Positions 12,225 to 22,726 of a DNA stretch of 64,000 bases are shown piece after piece (within the stretch, counting starts at the first letter, position 1; every line of letters starts with the position of its first letter). A program made the translations under genes and the position numbers. The stretch spans positions 11,240,559 through 11,304,558 of the forward strand of contig NC_052614.1 in the NCBI RefSeq assembly GCF_016545825.1, written 5' to 3'. Source of the DNA: Eucalyptus grandis. Its lineage: Eukaryota > Streptophyta > Magnoliopsida > Myrtales > Myrtaceae. The notes under the pieces were generated by a model. That model saw only the letters and a list, made by a program, of their open reading frames with translations. It was not told the DNA's origin and searched no databases.

Positions 12225-13165
12225 TCATTTGGCTTTATAGTTTAAATCGTAAGAAATCTCTGCATCGTATTTGACACATGAGTGGTGGCACCAATCAATC
12301 CACCAAGTATTATAAGGAACTTGATGAAAGTTTGATTCAAAACATACTAAAGCACAATGCTTACATTTCTTTTCGAACCAAGCCTTACATTTCAGAAAAT
12401 CTTTCTTCAAGTGTCCAATTTTGTTGCAAAAATGACACTTAATAAGATTGTGTTCCTTCTTGTGGATTTGAGAAGCCTTTGAAGAGTCATTCAGGACGTG
12501 TAGTCCTTTCTTCTTGCTCCTTCCACCTTTCCTCTTAAAATTCTTTCGAACTTCTTGATAACTTGAGAGATGAACAGAATGAACCTTTTGATTCTTTATC
12601 CTTGTTTCCTCTTGAACTAACATACTGGCCAATTCGTTTACATTTCACTTATCCTTTATAGTGTTGTAATTCATTTGAAATGACCCATATTGCTCATGAG
12701 GTAAGGAATTAAGTATAAATTGTACTAAAAAGTACTCATCCACATTCATTCCCAAAGTCCTTAACTTTGCTGCTAAATTAGTCATCTCAAGTATATGCTC
12801 ATGCATGGTATGCGGACTATCATATTTCATTGTGGTTAGTGTGCTCATCAGTGTACCAGCAAGTGACTTATCAGCAGTTTGAGAACGCTCTTCCACAAAT
12901 TTCATAAATTCCTTAGCATTGTTAGTCTTGGGAAGAGAAGTCTTTAAATTATTTGCAACTGTCATTTGCATAAACATTAAGCTCAGTCTGTTCGATCTTT
13001 TCCAAGCTTTATGGAAAGACTTTTCATCATTGCTACTTTCATCAGTAATAGCAGTTGATTTCTCAATTTGAAGTGCTAAATCAAGATCTAGGATACCCAA
13101 GTGAAACTGGACTTGTTCACTCCAATCAAGAAAATTTATCCTATTGAATAGGGGAACAGATGAGG
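12225..13165 (-). pseudogene. Copia element 1 gag and start of protease, frameshifted
   Basis: On the minus strand from about 13165 the frame reads DWSEQVQFHLGILDLDLAL, followed by a UBN2-type gag domain (AWKRSNRLSLMFMQMTVANN, HEHILEMTNLAAKL, FILNSLPHEQYGSFQMNYNT). A break near 12640 separates it from the nucleocapsid part, 12632-12225. There the zinc knuckle reads CHFCNKIGHLKKDF, so the last Cys of the CCHC box is Phe. The end reads NTWWID and then leaves frame where the protease DSG/DTG should be. It is clearly gag but not functional. Confidence 0.9.
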
Positions 13166-13789
13166 CGTGCGAATGGAGTGAAACAGTACATCTTACCGCA
13201 AATATGTAAGAAAATACTCATACATTAATGTTTTGAGAATATCACCTAATCGATTCCAACTAAACTACACATGCACATCATAGTTCTCCTTTGGGCGATC
13301 CTATGATATACAAATATATATAAACCATAATGATGCTAATACATTTTAATTGATAATTGTAAATATATCTTATTAAAATTTATTTGTTATCTTTGGATAT
13401 ACAAACAAATTTAACAAATCATATTAATTATCAACCATCGTGTTCATGAATTATAAGAAAATAATTAACCTTTGGTTAATCCTAAGTTCTTATAATAAAT
13501 AAACTTCAATATACCCATAACTCCAATAATGATATAAAACATATCAATTTCATACATAGCATCAATTAATTATGGGTAATTGAATAAAATAATTTACAAT
13601 ATCAAAAATTCAAAAAAACTTCAAGGTTCGGCCACTTTGGTGACTAACAAACCATTCATAATATAAATTTTTAATATTGTAAAATACAAATATTTATCAA
13701 ATTTGCACATAAGGACAAAAACTTAATCAAAGCATAAGGGTAAAATTGTAAAATCCTAATTCCATAAGGGCAGAATCATAAAGTGATAA

Positions 13790-14300
13790 TTCAGGGGCAA
13801 AATGGTAAATAATCAGCAATGGCAGAACTGTAATTATTAATTAAACAAGGGCAGAACAGTAAATAAATTGCGAGGGACAAAATTGGAATTTTAAAAATGG
13901 CATAGGGGCAAAAACGTAAATAAGGCCGCGCGGGGACGTCAGGTGCGTGCCTTGCACGCGCGCGTCCAATGCGCGGGCGCGTGCAAGAACCGCGCGGAAG
14001 CCCCCGCGCATGGATCCCACGTGCGCAGCGCTTGCGCGCGCGTGAAGGCGCGTGGCACATGGGTTCCACGCGCCTGCAACCGCAGCGCGCGCGTGGAGCT
14101 CACGCGCCTTCTTCCTCGCATACAGACGCAATTCTTCGCCGTTTTTTGCCGTTCTGCCGTGGTTTCGCCGGCTGTTTCTTCTCCGGCAGCCCATCCTAGA
14201 CACAAATAAATAATGGGTTTTGAAGAACATGCCGGCACGATCACATGCGTCCAAGTTTCGGAGAAAATGACCAAAAAATTGGCCCCAAATCAAACGAAAA
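13790..14300 (-). other. conserved GC-rich leader block of Copia element 1
   Basis: Between the primer site and gag lies a block whose core (about 13925-14110) is extremely GC-rich and full of CGCGCG strings, in an otherwise A/T-rich element. It aligns with 38990-39470 in Copia element 2, sharing for instance GGGTTCCACGC, TGCAACCG/TGCAACTG and CCTTCTTCCTCGC. Overlapping open frames here are probably due to composition; one peptide-like stretch (ARKKARELHARAAVAGAWNP) has a counterpart in element 2, but the DNA is conserved too. Function unknown. Confidence 0.7.
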
Positions 14301-14710
14301 ATTCTCAGAACACAAAACTTCCACCACCGCCACTTCCGCCGCTTGATTAGCCTTCGGCGAACACCGATTTACCGGAAAACTCATGGCTAATGTTCCTCAT
14401 GACAGTGCGACGGTGTGGGTCCAAAATCAAGCGGTGGGTTGCCGGATTTTACCTGGAACCGGCGAGTTTTTTCCTTGCCCTCAAAATTCCGAATTCCTCC
14501 ATTTTTGTCTTTTTCCACTCGTGCACACACAGTAACTTTTCTTCACCATTTTAGTCCATGAAAAACATTCAATTATTCAGATTTTCTTTAACAGAACCTT
14601 CTAAAACATTTCAACAACAACAAATGTTACAAACAGGATCGTTCAACAAATCATCAAACATAAACTATAATATTTCTTTAAACGGAAAAATCATGAGATC
14701 ATAAACCAAA

Positions 14711-14723
14711 CGCTCTGATACCA
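14711..14723 (-). other. primer binding site of Copia element 1
   Basis: Read on the minus strand it is TGGTATCAGAGCG, complementary to the 3' end of initiator methionine tRNA, two bases inside the 5' LTR. It is the standard plant Copia primer site and fixes the element's orientation. Confidence 0.93.
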
Positions 14724-14725
14724 AC

Positions 14726-15149
14726 TGTTAGACAATTCATATAAAACTTAATGCGGAAATTCATAACAAATCAATGATCTTTGATCTTTATGATTTTCAC
14801 AAATAGATTCGACAAACCTTTATCCATAGTGCTACGCTTGATGATGATCGTTGTAGAAAACCCAATGATCTCGAACCAAAAGGAGAAATCCGATTTCTCC
14901 CTTTAACCCACTAAACCTTAATGTATTCAATTGATGGAGGAGAGAATGCGTTCTTTCTGTTATTCGTATGTGGGTGGAGAGAGGACCGGACTCTATTTAT
15001 ACGTTCGTTGAAAAGGTGCCTTCCATCAAAGCGATATACCTTTTAGTTTTATTAGAGTCGTACATTCTCATAACCAATATTATTTATAGCATTTCAATCA
15101 TTATTAAACCACAATAAATCACATAATATGGGCCACAATAATTCTTACA
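14726..15149 (-). repeat. 5' LTR of Copia element 1
   Basis: 424 bp, pairing with 8325-8754. A TATA-like box (minus-strand TATAAATA, 14994-15001) is placed for the element's own promoter. The same box is present in the 3' LTR. Confidence 0.93.
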
Positions 15150-15235
15150 TTTCAATCCACTATCGCCCCATGAAAATTAAACACTTGCCAAAGCCCTATT
15201 TGTTTCACAAAAAATGAATAATTTGAAATATATTT

Positions 15236-15605
15236 TTCAAAAAATGATCGCTTTCATTGGTTGAGATAATTAGTTAGTTGAAAATATTTTTATTATCGAG
15301 AATAATTTATGTTTAAATATTTTCATGAACGGTGAAAATATTTTTTGTTCATTTATTTTTGTAAACAATAGAAATGATCATTTTTTTAAAATATTTTCTA
15401 AATTAATAATATTTCGTCAAACTATTTGAGATTTGGAAAGTATTTTCTGAAAAATGATTGCTTGTATCGCTTAAAGAAGAATGCAAAATATTATCATCAT
15501 TCACGAAAATAATTAAGCATAAATTATCGTCGATAATGAAAATATTTTTCGTTAACTGATTTTTCTAAATGATATAACCAATCATTTTTAATCTCGAGTT
15601 TTCCG
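15236..15605. repeat. foldback MITE-like element
   Basis: The arms at about 15236-15345 and 15490-15605 are inverted repeats. The left arm contains TTTTTATTATCGAGAATAAT and TTTATGTTTAAATATTTTCATG; the right arm, complemented, has the matching TTTTCATTATCGACGATAAT and TTTATGCTTAATTATTTTCG. About 145 nt lies between. No coding capacity. Related DNA appears near 58530-58700. Terminal duplications not found. Confidence 0.6.
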
Positions 15606-16101
15606 TAAAATAAATGTGCTCTAGACAAAATTAGAGCACACACCCAACCGCATAACAAAATATTAACGAAATAGGTCCTATGAATATATGATGATGCATT
15701 AAACTCATTGCTTTTGACTGGGTCGCGTGCTTCACCACTCGTCATGCCCCGTCTACTTCAGTTTTCTTTTCCTCCATCATGCGTGTACTTGCCCGTGCGT
15801 TCCTTACCATGCTTGCCTTAAACGTTGAAAGCTTCCTTCGATTTTAATTTCTATCCTCATGCCAAGAAACTGCCGTACGTACGCATAAAAAAATTCGAGT
15901 CACATATCTTTCAAATCTTATTTTTTTTTCTTTGGGTCAAAAAGGCCCTTTTCTATTCAATAACCGATGCTATTAGAAAATAGTCGATGAATCTCTGCAC
16001 ATAAAATATCATAGAGGTGCCGAGGAGGTTTAGATAACCAATTTGGAGGAAGGGTCTTTTGGCAATGGACTTTAATAACATAGTTTGTGAGTTGATTGGC
16101 T

Positions 16102-16473
16102 TCAAGGGGGCAATGGGCTACTTTTACACCTTTCAACTAGGCCAAGCATCCCTTGGCACTCTTCTATGACATTCCCCGGCGCCCATGAGCTTTGGACATC
16201 TCCTGAAATAAACTCAACAATTGATAGGTTATCTGTCTCCAAGCACAAATTAGTTGGAGTCCTCGGGTCATGTCCCTCGAGCAAGTACAGTAGTGTGTCT
16301 TTTACAACTAGGGCCTCGACACAGAGGACTGAGGAGGCTCGCACTAATTTTGCAAATCCTACAATAGGCATGCTATTCGAATCACGGGAAACTCCGGCAA
16401 TCGACCCTAAGATCCTTCTAGCCAAGATCCATCGATGTTGAGCTTCGGAGACCCCCTTTCCAGCGAAGTCCAC
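16102..16473 (-). pseudogene. LINE RNase H (RVT_3) domain
   Basis: 123 open codons. The fragment contains VRASSVLCVEALVVKDTLLY and LCLETDNLSIVEFISG followed by VIEECQGMLG, the pattern of the RNase H domain at the 3' end of plant LINE ORF2. It is the best preserved part of this LINE. It lies near the 3' end, as expected. Confidence 0.8.
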
Positions 16474-17888
16474 TGTTCAGTTGGTTAGCTAGCCTTTTTA
16501 ACTCGCTTCACCATTCCTGGGTTCTATCTAAGTTTTTGTTCATTGTGAGAGTGTTATCACCAATTGAGCTCGAATCTGGTTTGTGAGATGGAAAGATAAG
16601 GGTGTTTCATGCTTTCCAAATAAACCACATTACTCCAGCAAACTTCTCCCTGAAATGAAAGTCTGTACTTGAATCAAAGAATTCAAGCCCCCACTCATCA
16701 ATTCTAGTGATATTTAATGGGGAAATCTAGATGCTTAATCCCGGATCTAACCAGATTTCTCTTGTACGGTGACAAAGGAGGAAAATGTGTTCGGTAGTTT
16801 CTAGGGCTTTGTAGGCACAAAGGGCCAATAGGATTAGGTAGGACCTTCTTTCTGTACAGATTCTCTCATGTGGGTAGTGCAATTTGAAATACCTCCCACA
16901 TAAAGAGCCGTGTTTTTTTTTTTTCTAGGAGTTTCGGCTTCCACATTTTTGTCGAAAGAGCCCTAGGTGTTTGATAAGATGGGGATGCTTAGTTTGAATT
17001 CAGTTGATGATCTATGAGATATAGCCTATTGTACCCGCTTTTCACTGAGTCGGATCCTAATTTATTCCCAGTCCATACAAGTTTATCTTCCTCCAGATCA
17101 GAGCTGAGTGTAATTTTATTAAGATTTCCTTCACTATTTGCTCTTTGAATTGATGATTTTCTAACCAAAGAAAGAAAGAAAAGAAAAAGAAAAAAAGAAT
17201 AGGTTACTCAGCTCTTGTTCATTTCACCCTCTTGCTTCCGATTAATCAAGTCCATCATTGTCTGAGGGTCTCCTTGATTTGCTAGTTTGCCTATCGAACC
17301 AACTGACAACCATTTATCGTCACGTATGTTGATAGTTTTTTCCATCACCCACCGACCAACTAACTTCAGGATAAATCACATCTCTATCCATTAACAAACT
17401 TTGCCAATGCCACAAAGGACAACACCCCTTGTTTGCATTCCAAAATCTTCCCTAAGAAAGTAGATACCTCTTAAATTAGTGACTCAATAAAGTTGATGAG
17501 GATTGTGAAAGTCTACATGCCTACTTACCCAACACAACTCTATTGAAGGCAAAAAAAATATTTGAAGCAAGTCCTCAATAATTTTTTTCTAGTCTTTAGG
17601 ACTTCCAATTTTTTCAATGAACACTAGATTCAGTTTGTTTCCATCGAAAGTAGGCTATTTTTTTACTTAATAGTTATACAAAAACATATATGAATCTTGA
17701 ATATAGACATTGCGTATTGAGGTAGGGCTTGTACAACCGTTTTAATCGGATCTCCTTACCGACTTTAGACATCAATTGTTCCTTCCAACCCTCTAGCTTC
17801 ATATTAACCCTTGCTAGAATCCAAGCAGATATCTATTTCTTTCACTAACCCCAATTTTGAAGGTATGCCTAGGTACTTTCCCATCTTC

Positions 17889-18170
17889 TCAATAACTAGG
17901 ACTATCAACTCTTGTGCCATCCATAACGAAGATGACATCGTTTGCAAATAACATATGAGGTAGTATTGGGTATAATATATTCAGCTTAATTTCTCTAATA
18001 TTACCATCCTCAACTACATTGTTCCGAAGATTGGAAAGAACATTGGCCATAATAATTGACAAATAAGGACTCAATGGATCTCCCTGCCTAATTTCACGTG
18101 AATGCTGAAAATAGTACGAAGGTTCCCTCTTACCTTTCACACTAAAAGAGATAGTGAAAATGCATTGCAT
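17889..18170 (-). pseudogene. LINE reverse transcriptase core fragment
   Basis: 94 open codons with RQGDPLSPYLSIIMANVLS and LPHMLFANDVIFVMDGT. The first matches the RQGDPLSP motif and the second the FADD catalytic box of LINE RTs, in which the first Asp is here Asn. Flanking RT sequence is out of frame. Confidence 0.88.
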
Positions 18171-18594
18171 AACTATAGAAGCTCATTTATCACAATCTTA
18201 TCTTTAACATGCAAGCACTTAGAAAATTCTATTCCAGCCTATCATAACTTTTTGCATATCCAGTTTTAATACCACTTGAAATTTCTTCTTCCTTTTCCTT
18301 ATCCTTAACTGATGCAGACTTCCTGGACAATCAAACTATTGCGTAGAATTTGCCTTCCACTAACATAGACAATTTGCTCAACAATTTTCAATTCATAAAG
18401 CTAAGGTTTTACGCCATTTGGCATAACCTTAGAGAAAGTTTTATAGCTGAAATTACACTAGCTGATTAATTCATACTCTTTGGATTTGGGACTTAGCTTA
18501 ATATCCTCCCAATTATGACAATAAATTTGACCATTAAGCCCATCCGCTCTTGGAGCTTTAAATGCTCCCATCTGGAAGATATCCTCTTCAATTC

Positions 18595-19350
18595 CTACGT
18601 TTGGCCGTCCGGATTTCTAATTGGGATAGGATTGGATAGGATAGGATATGAAATCCTGGGATTTTTTATATCCCGTCTAGTGTTTGGTAAATCGCAGTAT
18701 TAAAATCGGATATGTTCACATCATGTACATTTTTTTTTTATATAAACGGCATATTATTATAAATGAACCTATATGTTCGTAAGTGAAGATGGTGAAAATA
18801 TCTCGTAACACTATTCCTTAATTTATTTATTATTTATTTTATTTTATTTTTCTTCTTTTTTATATTATTTTCATTATTATTTCTTTTTTTTCCCTTTCAT
18901 CATTCTTTAATAAAAATTTATCAAATAGTAAACTGTACTAACATATTTAAAATACAAAAATACCTAAAATATATAATAAATATAAATATTTAATTTATAG
19001 ATTGAATGTTTATTATAAAAAAGAATTAAAATTGAATATATAATTTAAAATAAGATTAATTAAATTTTTATTTTTATTTTTATTTTCTTAAATTAGAATT
19101 CAAATATTATTTATAATGAAATATAATTTCAATTTTGTTAATTTAATAAGTTTGTTATTCAAGAAAATAACTTTCCTATTATGGATATTAGAAATCCTAT
19201 CCACCTTTATCCCACCTCCCCCATGGGATAATTTTATCCTGTCTATATCCCCCTTATATCCGACTTTATCCTATCCTGAGTGAGCACCAAACATAGGATT
19301 GGATAAATTATATCCTATCCTGAATTTTATCCCGACTGCCAAACGCAGCC
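18595..19350. mobile_element. MITE nested in the LINE
   Basis: Imperfect terminal inverted repeats: left ACGTTTGGCCGTCCGGATTT, right (complemented) GCGTTTGGCAGTCGGGATAA. Subterminal GGATAGGATTGG-type repeats occur in both ends, with A/T-rich DNA between. LINE coding homology stops on one side and resumes on the other (GAFKAPRADG below 18595, TLMT and WRQK-type sequence above 19355), so the insertion limits are supported by the host frame. I could not settle a target-site duplication. Confidence 0.75.
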
Positions 19351-19670
19351 TAAGTCATTAGGGTCGTCAAAGCCTCATTCGTACCTTCCCAGACTAGACA
19401 AGGGCATTAGTCTAGAATTGGTTTGAAATCTCTAGGTCTCACAATGTCATAAAGTGACCGGTAGAAATCGACGATGTGTTGTCTCAACATGCGAGGCTCA
19501 CGGCACCAATTTTGTTTATCACTTTTCAACATCGAGATCATATTTTGTCGTTTTCTTTGTACGATAGTGGTATGAAAGTATTTAATGTTCTTAGTTACCC
19601 ATTTAAGCCGATTGATTTATGATCTCATATCTTAGTATTTCTTTTTCTGCCTCCACAACTTCTCAAATTA

Positions 19671-20099
19671 CTCCATGATTTTCTGGGTGGCCTATAGTAG
19701 GATATTTTTTGGAGCTTTTTTTTCCCCACTTTGAACAACTCATTAAGATAGGATTAGAGATGCAAAAAGAAAAAATAGAATATAGAAGACGTTGGAATTG
19801 TATGTTTTGATTTCTAAATTGCATACTACAATTAGCGATGACTCCTACACACACGGAATGAATCTCTTGAAATAAATATTGCCAACAAAAATGGTAACCA
19901 CTGATGGAGATAGACATTTAAATCAATCAAGAATTGCATATTATGCTGATATTCATATTGCACTTTGATTCTGGTGCGAGTTGGAGACAATGTTATCAGT
20001 TTCGGATTGCTTGTCATGTGGATATTTTGATTATATTGTGATTCTAATGTGAGCTGGAATAACTAGTACCGGACTGGATCAACATCCCCCCACAAACTA
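19671..20099. other. unassigned A/T-rich spacer
   Basis: No recognisable gene or repeat. The open frame at 19663-19917 (minus) has no family features. Confidence 0.4.
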
Positions 20100-20790
20100 A
20101 CAAGGAGGAACAAACTGTCAGCTTGGATCCTAAGAGACGAAACCAAGTAGATGACAAGCCTTAATAAGAATGTTTGCGGGTTGATCAGCGGAGGATATAA
20201 ATTGAATACAAAATTTTTTGCGAGTTAGACACTCACTAATGAAGTGATAATCGATCTCCACATGTTTTGTACGAGCATAAAAAACTAGGTTTGCTGTAAG
20301 ATAAATGGCAAAAAAGTTGTCGCACCAGAGTGTGGGTGGATCAGGTGGTAGAGCATGGCGACCATGAAGAAGATACTCAATCCACAAAACTTCAACGGTT
20401 GTGTTGGCAAGGCACTTGTATTTAGTCTTAGTACAGGATCGTGCCCTAGTTCACTATTTGCATGAACACCAAGAGATAAGATTTCGGCCACGAAAAACAC
20501 AATATCCCCTAACAAAGCGACGGTTAACACGATCACCAACCCAGCTAGCATCAGAAAATGCATGAAGAGCCAATGAAGAAGCGTGAGTGAAGATAAATCC
20601 ATAACGGGGAGTATCCGCTAGACATCGAAGGATGCGTTTCACAGCCTACCAATGAGTTATGATAGGAGTACAAAGAAACTGACATGCAGTATTCATGGAG
20701 AATGCAATATCAGGCCATGTTAGAGTTAAACATTGGAGGGCATCCACAATGCTACAGTAGAGGTGAGGATCAAGTAAAGGGCTTCGCTTG
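20100..20790 (-). mobile_element. Copia retrotransposon fragment (end of RT plus RNase H)
   Basis: Minus-strand pieces in shifted frames: KRILRCLADTPRYGFIF and AFSDASWVGD (20642-20454), then LPPDPPTLWCDN, ARTKHVEIDYHFISE and QFISSADQPANILIKA (20387-20130). This is the 3' third of a Copia pol unlike the two full elements in this window. It is truncated at about 20790, where ACC synthase sequence starts within ten bases. No LTR was recognised. Confidence 0.87.
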
Positions 20791-20797
20791 ATGTGTG

Positions 20798-21632
20798 AGG
20801 TGGAGAACCCATGTGAATTTTGTGCCCATAGTCTGTGATAGTTCGAACAATTTCCAGATCACAACTCAAGCTCTCGAAGCAGCCTATGAGCTTGCAGAAT
20901 CAATGAACATCAGAGTGAGAGGAGTCTTGATCACCAACCCTTCAAACCCGTTGGGCGTGACCGTGAGCCGGTCAGTCCCGAAGGACATCCTCGACTTCAT
21001 GATGAGGAAGAACATCCACCTTGTCTCCGATGAAATCTACTCGGGCTCTGTCTTCTCGTCCTCTTGAGTTCGTGAGCGTTGCTGAGGTCCTCGAGGCACG
21101 TGAGTACAAGGGCTCCGAGCCGGTCCACATTGTTTACAGTCTCTCCAAGGACCTTGGCCTCCCGGGTTTTCGGGTTGGCACAATTTACTCATACAATGAC
21201 GAGGTTGTGACCACAGGGAGACGGATGTCCAGCTTCACACTGATCTCTTCTCAAACGCAACACCTTCTTGCCTGCATGCTGTCCGACAAGAAGTTCGCAA
21301 AGAACTACATTGAGGTCAACCGCACCAGGCTGAGGAAGCGGTATGAGAGGATCATCGAGGACCTGAGGAGTGCCGGGATCGAGTGCCTAAAGGGCAACGC
21401 TGGACTGTTTTGCTGGATGAACTTGAGCCCTCTTCTTGAGAAGCCCACAAAAGAAGGTGAATTGGATCTCTGGAGGACCATGCTTCATGAACTGAAGCTT
21501 AACATATCTCCAGGTTCATCATGCCACTGCTCAGAGCCAAGTTGGTTTAGGGTGTGCTTTGCCAACATGAGTGAGCGCACACTAGAAGTTGCACTTGAGA
21601 GGATACACAAGTACATGGAACAAAGAACTTGA
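20798..21632 (+). pseudogene. ACC synthase last exon, inverted duplicate
   Basis: A plus-strand copy of the final ACC synthase exon (PLP-dependent enzyme that makes ACC, the ethylene precursor). It begins RWRTHVNFVPIVCDSSNNFQ and runs through GVLITNPSNPLG, NIHLVSDEIYSGSVFSSS, the PLP lysine motif YSLSKDLGLPGFRVG, SSFTLISSQTQHLLA, NAGLFCWMNLSP and ISPGSSCHCSEPSWFRVCFA, ending KYMEQRT with TGA at 21630. One inserted T at 21064-21065 breaks the frame after SVFSSS; the rest is open. Exons 1-3 are missing: upstream is a Copia fragment. It forms an inverted repeat with 21832-22657, and the same T insertion is present there. It is not translatable as an enzyme. Confidence 0.93.
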
Positions 21633-22657
21633 CACACATATACGTAGAGAATATTTCTTTTTGTCCTCGTCAAAATTAGTGATCATTCTTTAATACAAGT
21701 GAAGAAAAATAAAGGGTAAGAAGTATAAATACCGCACTGTGTCCAATTTTTTGTCGGGGAGCCAAACCCGGGTCATGTGTAACTCCAATTGTTGTTGTTC
21801 TTCACACACCATGTATGCATCAATTGCCCGATTCTTTGTTCCATGTACTTGTGTATCCTCTCAAGTGCAAATTCTAGTGTGCGCTCACTCATGTTGGCAA
21901 AGCACACCCTAAACCAACTTGGCTCTGTGTAGTGGCATGATGAACCTGGAGATATGTTAAGCTTCAGTTCATGAAGCATGGTCCTCCAGAGATCCAATTC
22001 ACCTTCTTTGTGGGCTTCTCAAGAAGAGGGCTCAAGTTCATCCAGCAAAACAGCCCGGCGTTGCCCTTTAGGCACTCGATCCCGGCACTCCTCAGGTCCT
22101 CGATGATCCTCTCATACCGCTTCCTCAGCCTGGTGCGGTTGACCTCAATGTAGTTCTTTGCGAACTTCTTGTCGGACAGCATGCAGGCAAGAAGGTGTTG
22201 CGTTTGAGAAGAGATCAGTGTGAAGCTGGACATCCGTCTCCTGTGGTCACAACCTCGTCATTGTATGAGTAAATTGTGCCAACCCGAAACCCGGGAGGCC
22301 AAGGTCCTTGGAGAGACTGTAAACAATGTGGACCGGCTCGGAGCCCTTGTACTCACGTGCCTCGAGGACCTCAGCAACGCTCACGAACTCAAGAGGACGA
22401 GAAGACAGAGCCCGAGTAGATTTCATCGGAGACAAGGTGGATGTTCTTCCTCATCATGAAGTCGAGGATGTCCTTCGGGACTGACCGGCTCACGGTCACG
22501 CCCAACGGGTTTGAAGGGTGGTGATCAAGACTCCTCTCACTCTGATGTTCATTGATTCTGCAAGCTCGTAGGCTGCTTCGAGAGCTTGAGTTGTGATCTG
22601 GAAATTGTTCGAACTATCACAGACTATGGGCACAATATTCACACCGGTTCTCCACCT
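20798..22657. repeat. long inverted repeat made of two ACC synthase last exons
   Basis: Left arm 20798-21627, right arm 21832-22657, each about 830 bp, spacer 21628-21831 (204 bp). By eye the arms are nearly identical: differences are a handful of substitutions and about four single-base deletions in the right arm. Beyond the arms the flanks are unrelated (Copia fragment on the left, ACC synthase intron on the right), which argues against a simple read-through artefact. A transcript crossing it from either side would fold into a very long hairpin. Confidence 0.92.
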
Positions 22658-22726
22658 TAAGTCTCTGTCAAATCTGGAAAAAGAATTCCCAAATTAAAGG
22701 GCCTGGTTAGCTTAAGGTTTAATGGA

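Larger units (their letters stand above)
8325..15149 (-). mobile_element. Ty1-copia LTR retrotransposon 1, complete in outline but decayed
   Basis: A 6825-bp element on the minus strand. Its LTRs are at 14726-15149 (5') and 8325-8754 (3'), and it is flanked by the 5-bp target duplication TTTCA at 8320-8324 and 15150-15154. On the minus strand the LTRs begin TGTAAGAATT and end TCTAACA, so they have TG...CA ends. The order gag, protease, integrase, reverse transcriptase, RNase H is diagnostic of Copia. Every module has frameshifts or lost active-site residues, and the two LTRs differ by indels and substitutions, so it is probably not autonomous. The leader between primer site and gag is about 1.5 kb and holds a very GC-rich block. 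Confidence 0.95.
15918..19670 (-). mobile_element. non-LTR retrotransposon (LINE), 5'-truncated and decayed, with nested MITE
   Basis: On the minus strand, in order: a pre-RT segment at 19670-19360 (NTKFFH-like NIKYFHTTIVQRKRRQN, then VDFYRSLYD), the start of the RT domain at 18595-18480 (EDIFQMGAFKAPRADGLNG), RT core at 18170-17889 (REIRQGDPLSPYL, HMLFANDVIFVM), a zf-RVT region near 16860-16755 (CAYKALETTEHIFLLCHRT) and an RNase H domain at 16473-16102. The 3' end carries a minus-strand A-run (A9, about 15922-15930). The endonuclease is absent, as in typical 5'-truncated copies. RT FADD has become FAND. Stops and frameshifts are numerous. A MITE interrupts it at 18595-19350. Confidence 0.88.

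Noticed and set aside
13841..14293. 150-codon and 111-codon overlapping frames in the GC-rich Copia leader
   Set aside because: Arg/Ala-rich frames in CGCG-rich DNA are open on several frames and both strands; the match to element 2 changes frame, so I treat the block as conserved DNA, not a proven protein.
16166..16441. 91-codon plus-strand frame
   Set aside because: Shadow of the LINE RNase H domain on the opposite strand.
20798..22657. The ACC synthase palindrome as a pure sequencing fold-back artefact
   Set aside because: The outer flanks differ (Copia fragment versus ACC synthase intron) and the arms differ at several positions; still worth confirming with reads.
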